Positions 58,916-64,000 of a DNA stretch of 64,000 nt are shown in pieces. The notes under the pieces were generated by a model. The model was given only the letters and a program-made list of their open reading frames with translations. It did not search any database and had not been told where the DNA came from. Source of the stretch: Nitrospirota bacterium (lineage in GTDB: Bacteria > Nitrospirota > Thermodesulfovibrionia > UBA6902); NCBI GenBank assembly GCA_016234115.1, contig JACRHD010000018.1, positions 84,724-148,723 of the forward strand. The letters run 5' to 3'. Within the stretch, counting starts at the first letter, position 1; every line of letters begins with the position of its first letter. The position numbers and the translations under genes were made by a program.

Positions 58916-60338
58916 GATGCTCCTTTATATAATCAATAAATATTTTCGCAATCTCCCTGTTACTTCCAAAATGCGTGTGAACATAACTGCCGATAGTGTT
59001 CTTTATCCTGTAGCCTTCGTCAGGCAGCAAGTTCCCGGAACCGTCTCTGACGGAATAAATTGACTGCTGACTGCTGTCTTCAATTTCCGAATAATGAAAC
59101 TCATGCCCTCTGATTACGGAGTCTTTCCTGCCGAGTATGCAATCCTCTTTCAAATAAATTTCCCTGTAGCCCAGCCTGGAAAGCCTGTCTTTCATCTGTG
59201 TATCAAAAGGAAAGATTCCAGCCATCTCCCACAGCTTCGATTTGCCGTCTTCCATACTCCATATTCCATTTGTCAGATACATGAACCCGCCGCACTCGGC
59301 ATACACCGGCATATCGCCGGCTGCAAATTGTTTTATCGAATCCAGCATCATCCCGTTCGCCGACAACTCCTTTGCATAAAGCTCAGGATACCCCCCGCCG
59401 ATGTACAGCGCGTCAACGCCGTCAGGAATTTTGCTGTCGGACAGAGGGCTGAACGTAATGATTTCCGCTCCGGCGTCTCTTAGCAAATCAAGATTGTCTT
59501 CATAATAAAAGCAGAACGCCCTGTCGCGGGCAACGGCAATGCGTACCGCAGGGTCCGGGGGGCAAGGGGCAATAGGGTAACTTGTCTTCTCCTTTGACCC
59601 CTGACCCATGACCCTTGCCCCTTTCAGTAATTCTTTCACATCAATATACTTCAAAACCACATCCGTCAACTTCTGAATCGCTTCATCGCCAAGGGGGTTC
59701 TCTTCTGCTGTCGCCAATCCAAGATGCCTGTGCGGGACCTCAAAATCAATGTCCCTCGGCAGATAACCGAGCACAGGCGCATCGCGTACGCTGCCTTTAA
59801 GCCGGTTGAAATGGTTCTCGGAGGCTACACGGTTGAAGATGACGCCGGCAAAGGAGAGTTTAGAGTTTAGAGTTTGGAGTTCAGACTCCGGGAACTGCGC
59901 TTCCCGGTCTTTTCTGTTACTAAACTCTGAACTCTGAACTCTGAACTCTTTAAACCCCTTCACGACCGCGCCCGCGCTCTCTGCCATCCCGTATGCGTCA
60001 ACGACAAGTATGACCGGCAGGTCCAGCGTTGACGCCAGATAAGCAGTGCTCATGTTTCCGTCATACAGTCCCATTACTCCTTCGACAACCGCCATATCAG
60101 CGTCCGCCGCGTTCCTTTTATAACACTGCGCAGCATATTCTATTCCGCACATCCACAGATCGAGATTTCTCGACGGTCTGCCGGTGATCAGTTTATGCAG
60201 CCCCGCGTCGATAAAATCAGGCCCCGCCTTGAAGGACTGGACGGTCAGTCCTTTCTTCTTTAACGCGGCAAGGATGCCGAGGGTGACGGTCGTCTTGCCG
60301 CAGCCGCTGTGTGTTCCCGCTATGATTATGCCTTTCAT
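58878..60338 (-). CDS. cbiA: Cobyrinate a,c-diamide synthase
   Basis: CbiA amidates the a and c side chains of cobyrinate using glutamine and ATP. The 486-residue product has the P-loop IAGTHSGCGKTTVTLGIL, FKAGPDFIDAGLH, VVEGVMGLYDG, and the glutaminase domain with YIGGGYPELYAKEL and PVYAECGGFMYL (nucleophile cysteine), then HEFHYSE. Repeat insertions lie at residues about 129-161 (EFRVQSSEF..., LQTLNSKLSF), 239-263 (GARVMGQGSKEK, YPIAPCPPDP) and 420-426 (SSQQSIYS). Confidence 0.93.
   Translation of the reverse strand: MKGIIIAGTHSGCGKTTVTLGILAALKKKGLTVQSFKAGPDFIDAGLHKLITGRPSRNLDLWMCGIEYAAQCYKRNAADADMAVVEGVMGLYDGNMSTAYLASTLDLPVILVVDAYGMAESAGAVVKGFKEFRVQSSEFSNRKDREAQFPESELQTLNSKLSFAGVIFNRVASENHFNRLKGSVRDAPVLGYLPRDIDFEVPHRHLGLATAEENPLGDEAIQKLTDVVLKYIDVKELLKGARVMGQGSKEKTSYPIAPCPPDPAVRIAVARDRAFCFYYEDNLDLLRDAGAEIITFSPLSDSKIPDGVDALYIGGGYPELYAKELSANGMMLDSIKQFAAGDMPVYAECGGFMYLTNGIWSMEDGKSKLWEMAGIFPFDTQMKDRLSRLGYREIYLKEDCILGRKDSVIRGHEFHYSEIEDSSQQSIYSVRDGSGNLLPDEGYRIKNTIGSYVHTHFGSNREIAKIFIDYIKEHHGNHSACRTRQS
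59550..59622. repeat. Intragenic tract in cbiA at the synthetase-glutaminase joint
   Basis: GGGGCAA units and complementary ACCCCTG/ACCCTTG units, coding IAPCPPDP and ARVMGQGS. Confidence 0.8.
59856..59950. repeat. Intragenic tract in cbiA (GAGTTTA / GAACTCT units)
   Basis: Four GAGTTTA/GAGTTTG units and four complementary AACTCTG units flank a short unique piece. They code LQTLNSKL and EFRVQSSEF within the synthetase domain. Confidence 0.8.
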
Positions 60339-60412
60339 AAGTTTATTAAAAAATCTCCCCCGGCCCCTGCTTAAGGCTCCTACTGTTGGTCTTTTTCAAA
60401 GAGGGAGACACA

Positions 60413-60480
60413 CCCCTTAATCCCCTCTTGTTAGAGGGGAAACTTCCCCCTTTGAAAAAGGGGGATTAAGGGGGATTTTG
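60413..60480. repeat. CCCCCTTTGAAAAAGGGGG repeat at the cobD 3' end
   Basis: Two hairpins (TCCCCTCTTGTTAGAGGGGA and CCCCCTTTGAAAAAGGGGG) code the last residues of CobD (IPLNPPFSKGEVSPLTRGD) and its TAA. Confidence 0.75.
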
Positions 60481-61718
60481 CCAAAAATATCTTTTAACTC
60501 CTTTAATAAGCTGCTGTTGTGCCTGCGCGATTTCACTGCGACCCTTATATATGAATTATTCAACCCCCTGAAATTTGAACAGTCCCTGACAAGAATGCCT
60601 TTATCTCTCAGTCCCAAAACTATACCCCCCTTTGACAAAGGGGGGCTGGGCTCCCGTTGCCGCAAAGCATCGCAACGGGAAGCGGGGATTTTCAACAAGT
60701 AATAATTTGCCCCGGACGGATAAAACTCCATTCCCAGTCTCGTGAAGCCGCTTTCGAGAAAATGTTTCTCCTTTTTCATCAACCTGAAAGTCCGCCGCGA
60801 ATATTCATGATCCTCAAGCGCCGCAACCGCAGCCTTCTGCGCAAGACCGTTGACAGTCCAGGGTTCCCTGAAGTGTTTTATCCTTTCAATCAGTTTTTCA
60901 TGAAACACGGCGTACCCGATCCTCAATCCCGTCAGGGCATAAAACTTTGTCATGGAACGAAGGACTATCAGGAACGGGTTGTCCCGGACTTCAGCAATCA
61001 CCGATTCCGCAGGGCAAAAGTCGATAAACGCCTCGTCAACAACGAGGAAGCACTTCGCTTCTCTCGCCTCTTCAGCGATCCTCAGCACCTCCCCGCGCTT
61101 CAGCAGATGTCCGGTCGGGTTGTTGGGATTACACAGGAAAGCCATGTTGCATGGCATTGCGGAGTCAGGTTTGGAGTAGGGGCGACCCGCCGGGTCGCCC
61201 GTACAGAGCTTTGAATTTTGAATCTTGAATTTTGAATTTACTTTCATCGCTGATATAAATTCATCGGGAATAATTTCAAAGTTGTGTTCTTTTCTTAACT
61301 CATAACTCTGAACTCTTGACTCTGAACTGATTTTACATGCGCGCTCATATTCCGAAAACGTCGGCGCGGGGACCAGGACCCTCTTCGGCCCCAGGGCGCG
61401 GGGAATGAGATAGATGAGCTCAGTGCTGCCGTTGCCGCAGATGATCGTCTCCGGGTCTGTGTCATGGCACTTCGCAATCCTTTCTCTCAGCGCCTTCGTA
61501 TCAGGGTCCGGATAATTCACCAGGCAGTTCAGATTTTTTCTGATTACATCCTTCACCTTCTCCGAAATCCCGAGCGGGTTGATCGACGCGCTGAAATCGA
61601 CCAATCTGCCTTCGGACACTCCCAGTTCTTCCGCAATCCTGTATATATTCCCGCCGTGGGCATAAGAGTCAAGAGTTAAGAGTTTAGAGTTAAGTGAAGC
61701 GGATTTTATTTGCAGCAT
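60417..61718 (-). CDS. cobD: Threonine-phosphate decarboxylase (aminotransferase fold)
   Basis: CobD makes (R)-1-amino-2-propanol phosphate, the nucleotide-loop linker. Pyridoxal-phosphate fold-I motifs are present: VDFSASINPLGIS, ICGNGSTELIYLIPRA, AFLCNPNNPTGHLL, VVDEAFIDFCP, and the lysine region SMTKFYALTGLRIGY. Repeat-coded parts are at residues about 8-18 (LNSKLLTLDS), 130-142 (SESRVQSYELR), 160-181 (SKFKIQNSKL, CTGDPAGRPYS), 343-365 (REPSPPLSKGG) and 413-433 (C-terminus). At 433 residues it is clearly longer than the usual ~360. It overlaps cbiB by 13 bp. Confidence 0.9.
   Translation of the reverse strand: MLQIKSASLNSKLLTLDSYAHGGNIYRIAEELGVSEGRLVDFSASINPLGISEKVKDVIRKNLNCLVNYPDPDTKALRERIAKCHDTDPETIICGNGSTELIYLIPRALGPKRVLVPAPTFSEYERACKISSESRVQSYELRKEHNFEIIPDEFISAMKVNSKFKIQNSKLCTGDPAGRPYSKPDSAMPCNMAFLCNPNNPTGHLLKRGEVLRIAEEAREAKCFLVVDEAFIDFCPAESVIAEVRDNPFLIVLRSMTKFYALTGLRIGYAVFHEKLIERIKHFREPWTVNGLAQKAAVAALEDHEYSRRTFRLMKKEKHFLESGFTRLGMEFYPSGANYYLLKIPASRCDALRQREPSPPLSKGGIVLGLRDKGILVRDCSNFRGLNNSYIRVAVKSRRHNSSLLKELKDIFGKIPLNPPFSKGEVSPLTRGD
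60622..60688. repeat. Intragenic palindromes in cobD
   Basis: CCCCCCTTTGACAAAGGGGGG is followed by CCCGTTGC...GCAACGGG, read in frame as SRCDALRQREPSPPLSKGG. Confidence 0.75.
61176..61239. repeat. Intragenic palindrome plus TTTTGAA array in cobD
   Basis: A GTAGGGGCGACCCGCC palindrome (61176-61204, coding TGDPAGRPYS) joined to four TTTTGAA units (61210-61239, coding SKFKIQNSKL). Confidence 0.85.
61293..61329. repeat. Intragenic AACTCTG heptamer tract in cobD
   Basis: Five units coding SESRVQSYELRK. Confidence 0.8.
61665..61695. repeat. Intragenic AGAGTTA heptamer tract at the cobD N-terminus
   Basis: Four units coding SLNSKLLTLDS just before the conserved YAHGGNIYRIAEELG start of the enzyme. 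Confidence 0.85.
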
Positions 61719-62794
61719 ACGGCACTCCTCAGATACATAAATATCAAGGCAAACAAAAGGCCCAGAACAGAGGCAATCCTCACAATCGATATCGCTTTTC
61801 TTGAAGCGGTCAGTAGTTCATCCTGAATCTTAACTCCTGACTCCTGACTCTTGACTCCCGGCTCTTCCCCGATGTACGGTTTTTCGACAAGCACCCCTCC
61901 GTAAAAAGAGGGCCCGCCCAGTCTTACGCCCAACGCCCCCGCCATCGCGGCCTCGGGGATACCGCTGTTCGGGCTTAAATGTTTTCTGCCGTCTCTAATC
62001 ATCATCTTAAAAGATGATGTGGGATTGGGGGCCAGGGATTGGGGATTGGTTTTTTTACTGACCCCTGCCCCCCAACCCCTGAGCCCTAATACAAAGGCAG
62101 TAATTACTATCAATATCCCCGTAATCCTCGCCGGGATATAATTGACGATATCGTCGAGCCTCGCGGAGGCCCAGCCGAAATTCCCGTACCTCTCGTTCCT
62201 GTATCCGACCATCGAATCGAGTGTGTTCACCGCCTTATACGCCATTGCCAGAGGAAGCCCTCCAATCGCAAAATAAAACATCGGAGCGATGATGCCGTCG
62301 GAGGCGTTCTCCGCAAGGGTCTCTATCGTCGCCTTCGCCATCCCTTTATCGTCAAGGTCCTTAGTGTCTCTGCCGACGATCATGCCGAGTTTTATCTTCG
62401 CTTCTTCCTTGTTGCCGGAATTCAATGCGTCAATTACGGCCTTACCGGACTTGATAAGATCATGGGTCGCGAGGGTCGTTGCTGCAAGATAGACGAGTAA
62501 TGCAAACGACAAGTAAGAAGTAAGAAGTGAGAAGTGGGAAGTAAGAACAAGCAGATTGATCAAATAGAATATTGAATATGTGCCGCCGACTACAGCAGCA
62601 GCAAGCAACACGCCGGTCAACTTTTCCGTCAGGTTTTGCCCGCTGCCCTCTGCCCTCTGCCCTTTGCCCATCAGTATTCTCTCCATCTTCTCAATCGCCC
62701 ATCCGATCCCTCTGACAGGATGCGGCAGCCGGCGCGGGTCTCCGATCACCCAATCCAATATGTATGCCGATATAAGGATGATCGTTTCACTCAT
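61706..62794 (-). CDS. cbiB: Adenosylcobinamide-phosphate synthase
   Basis: CbiB attaches aminopropanol (phosphate) to adenosylcobyric acid in the membrane. The product has DWVIGDPRRLPHPVRGIG, LAENASDGIIAPMFYFAIGG, YKAVNTLDSMVGYRNERY, FGWASARLDDIVNYIPAR and RDGRKHLSPNSGIPEAAMAG, with several membrane helices. Repeat segments lie at residues about 42-51 (KGQRAEGSGQ), 82-95 (LTSHFSLLTSYLS, inside a hydrophobic stretch), 235-258 (TNPQSLAPNPTS) and 311-322 (PGVKSQESGVK). At 362 residues it is some 40 above the usual size. Confidence 0.93.
   Translation of the reverse strand: MSETIILISAYILDWVIGDPRRLPHPVRGIGWAIEKMERILMGKGQRAEGSGQNLTEKLTGVLLAAAVVGGTYSIFYLINLLVLTSHFSLLTSYLSFALLVYLAATTLATHDLIKSGKAVIDALNSGNKEEAKIKLGMIVGRDTKDLDDKGMAKATIETLAENASDGIIAPMFYFAIGGLPLAMAYKAVNTLDSMVGYRNERYGNFGWASARLDDIVNYIPARITGILIVITAFVLGLRGWGAGVSKKTNPQSLAPNPTSSFKMMIRDGRKHLSPNSGIPEAAMAGALGVRLGGPSFYGGVLVEKPYIGEEPGVKSQESGVKIQDELLTASRKAISIVRIASVLGLLFALIFMYLRSAVCCK
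61828..61862. repeat. Intragenic GACTCCT heptamer tract in cbiB
   Basis: Five units, coding PGVKSQESGVKIQD. Confidence 0.8.
62019..62089. repeat. Intragenic GGGGATT / CCCCTGA tract in cbiB
   Basis: GGGATTG units then ACCCCTG units, coding NPQSLAPNPTS and LRGWGAGVS. Confidence 0.75.
62510..62547. repeat. Intragenic GAGAAGT heptamer tract in a cbiB membrane segment
   Basis: Five units (AAGTAAG, AAGTGAG, AAGTGGG) coding LTSHFSLLTSYLS; hydrophobic enough to sit in or beside a helix. Confidence 0.85.
62641..62669. repeat. Intragenic GCCCTCT heptamer tract in cbiB
   Basis: Four units coding GKGQRAEGSGQ in the first cytoplasmic loop. Confidence 0.75.
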
Positions 62795-62802
62795 GTCTTT
62801 TG

Positions 62803-62837
62803 AACTTCTCCCTTCTCACTTCTTACTTCTCACTTTT
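62803..62837. repeat. Heptamer tract (ACTTCTC-type) ending cbiP
   Basis: Units CACTTCT/TACTTCT between cbiP and cbiB. On the cbiP strand the array reads GTGAGAAGT and supplies the TGA stop. Confidence 0.65.
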
Positions 62838-64000
62838 TTACGCACTGTTCCATCCCCAATTGCCGGAGCATGAAGCATACGTCCACGCTGTTTTTCAGGA
62901 CATCGGCCCATCTGTTTACTGCCTCATCTTTCTTTGCCGCGTAGCAGGCTTGCGCTTTTAGCAGGGACAGGCCTTTCCTCTTCCTGAGAGAATTGACAAG
63001 AGACGTCCGGAATTCATCATTATCGAAGATGCCGTGGATGTACGTGCCCCAGACGTTGCCTTTTGAAGAACCGTCGGGGACCGAACGGTTTAAACCGCTT
63101 GAACCGCTTGAACCGTTCAAACGGTTGATCCTGAATAATCCTATATCTCCCGTTGTAACCCCCATGTGGATTTCATACCCTTTCAGACGGGGCCAGGGGC
63201 CGGGGGCCGGGGGCCAGTTTGAACCGGACCCTTGACCCTGGACCCCGGCCCCGTCTGATATCTCCGCTTCCACCTGGCATGTCACTTTCGTCTTTTCAAG
63301 CGTCGTTTCGATTTCGAGAAGGCCGAGGCCCTCAATCTCCCTGTGATGGCTTTCAACGCCGTCCGGATCGACTATCTTTTTGCCTAACATCTGGTATCCG
63401 CCGCATATCCCCACCACGGGGATGCCCTTTCCGGCAGCGGACTTCACGCACTCCTCCACGCCGGTCTCTCTCAAATACAGGAGGTCGCTTACAGTATTCT
63501 TCGAGCCCGGAATAATGACAAGGTCGGCGCTGTGAATATCGTCTTCCCATAAAGAATATTTCAACTCCACGTCGGGCTCGCAGAAAAACGGATCGAAGTC
63601 GGTGAAGTTTGAGATATATTTCAGTCGCAAGACAACAATTTTAATCGGCTTCTTATTTGAATTTTGAATCTTGAATTTTGAATGTCTTTCAAGCGCCAGT
63701 CCATCTTCCTCAGGCAAACCGATCCCGGTGACATAGGGAAGCACCCCGATCACCGGCTTGCCTGTCCTGCCCTCTATCATCCTCAGTCCCGGCCTGAGGA
63801 TATTGATATCGCCCCTGAATTTATTAACGATGAACGCCTTGATATAATCAGCGTCGGATGCCCCCTCCTTGCCCCTCCCCTTGGATAAGGGGAGGCCGGG
63901 TGGGGTTATGTCTTTTAATAATTCAACCGTCCCGTAGAAAGACGCAAAGACGCCGCCCCTTTCAATATCGCCGACAAGTATGACGGGCGCGTCCGTATAA
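62830..64000 (-). CDS. cbiP: Cobyric acid synthase, N-terminus beyond the window
   Basis: CbiP amidates the b, d, e and g side chains of adenosylcobyrinate a,c-diamide. The visible C-terminal 390 codons include PVILVGDIERGGVFASFYGT, FIVNKFRGD, IEGRTGKPVIGVLPY and the glutaminase part IPGSKNTVSDLLYLR, GICGGYQMLGK (nucleophile cysteine), GYEIHMGVT and WGTYIHGIFDN. The frame is open to the right edge; an ATG at 63778-63780 is internal. Repeat-coded segments: 63860-63908 (PPGLPLSKGRGKEG), 63656-63684 (SKFKIQNSN), 63188-63254 (GVQGQGSG, PPAPGPWP) and 63082-63127 (LNGSSGSSGLN). Confidence 0.93.
   Translation of the reverse strand, partial: YTDAPVILVGDIERGGVFASFYGTVELLKDITPPGLPLSKGRGKEGASDADYIKAFIVNKFRGDINILRPGLRMIEGRTGKPVIGVLPYVTGIGLPEEDGLALERHSKFKIQNSNKKPIKIVVLRLKYISNFTDFDPFFCEPDVELKYSLWEDDIHSADLVIIPGSKNTVSDLLYLRETGVEECVKSAAGKGIPVVGICGGYQMLGKKIVDPDGVESHHREIEGLGLLEIETTLEKTKVTCQVEAEISDGAGVQGQGSGSNWPPAPGPWPRLKGYEIHMGVTTGDIGLFRINRLNGSSGSSGLNRSVPDGSSKGNVWGTYIHGIFDNDEFRTSLVNSLRKRKGLSLLKAQACYAAKKDEAVNRWADVLKNSVDVCFMLRQLGMEQCVKK
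63082..63127. repeat. Intragenic 9-bp-period repeat in cbiP
   Basis: GAACCGCTT/GAACGGTTT units, the same family as 18952-19022, coding LNGSSGSSGLN in frame. Confidence 0.8.
63188..63254. repeat. Intragenic GGGGGCC tract in cbiP
   Basis: GGGGCCG units followed by ACCCTGG-type units, coding PPAPGPWP and GAGVQGQGSG. Confidence 0.75.
63656..63684. repeat. Intragenic TTTTGAA heptamer tract in cbiP
   Basis: Four units coding SKFKIQNSN. Confidence 0.85.
63860..63908. repeat. Intragenic palindrome in cbiP
   Basis: CCCCTCCCCTTGGATAAGGGG-type hairpin coding TPPGLPLSKGRGKEG between FYGTVELLKD and YIKAFIVNKFRGD, which are adjacent in ordinary CbiP as I recall it. Confidence 0.75.

Noticed and set aside
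44845-64000. Pseudogene decay of the cobalamin operon as the reason for odd inserts
   Set aside because: All frames stay open through every insert, catalytic motifs are intact, and inserts avoid stop-bearing orientations. Only the BPL_N-like start is doubtful.

Overview
The window is 64 kb of a bacterial chromosome with full-length housekeeping genes. The gene mix fits an anaerobic, uncultivated-type bacterium: anaerobic (cobalt-early) cobalamin synthesis with a CbiMQO cobalt importer, a futalosine-type menaquinone gene, a pyrophosphate-type phosphofructokinase, acetate kinase with phosphotransacetylase, and a dockerin-bearing secreted protein. I lean to Nitrospirota, with a deltaproteobacterial relative as the alternative. 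This is inferred from gene content only.

Layout. 1-2.0 kb: edge of an unknown gene, a possible antitoxin-like fragment, a short QueG-like Fe-S protein, a TlpA-like thioredoxin and a MITE-like element. 2.1-14.1 kb: hisB, then a central-carbon block (PPi-type PFK, ackA, pta, pyk, glgP, second PFK, class II aldolase). 14.5-20.8 kb: inositol-phosphate synthase, dcd, pyrF, an IscA-like protein, truB, nrnA, rbfA and a DUF503 protein, running into infB. 20.9-27.5 kb: infB, rpmB, a DUF721 protein, clpX, clpP, tig. 27.6-36.1 kb: glycosyltransferase with radical SAM, glmU, glmS, uvrD-type helicase, gatC, panD. 36.2-44.8 kb: mqnE, htpX, a zinc-ribbon protein, a phosphoribosyltransferase-like protein, a DUF4380-like protein, a 1112-residue MopE/dockerin protein and a DUF4416 protein. 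44.8-64 kb: one minus-strand cobalamin gene train reading cbiP, cbiB, cobD, cbiA, cbiX-cbiC fusion, cbiM, a CbiN-position protein, cbiQ, cbiO, cbpA, cbpB, cbiD, cbiET, cbiL, HD phosphohydrolase, cbiF, cbiG-cbiH fusion, BPL_N-like protein.

The most striking property is repeat invasion. Degenerate tandem repeats with a 7-bp (sometimes 8- or 9-bp) period, plus palindromes of about 30 bp, lie between genes throughout. In the cobalamin train they also lie inside the genes, in frame: about 40 tracts in 13 of 18 genes. Because 7 and 3 share no factor, a heptamer array encodes the same cyclic heptapeptide in every frame. The intragenic arrays I read are all in an orientation without stop codons, or carry a substitution at the codon that would be a stop. 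Arrays in the stop-containing orientation sit at gene ends and supply the stop. The first 44.8 kb has only two clear internal cases (mqnE and the radical SAM gene at 28.6 kb).

A second system of note is a small peptide gene (44 residues, TTG start, strong Shine-Dalgarno) next to a SPASM radical SAM enzyme inside the cobalt/cobalamin train. It matches what I recall of the CbpA/CbpB peptide-modification pair.
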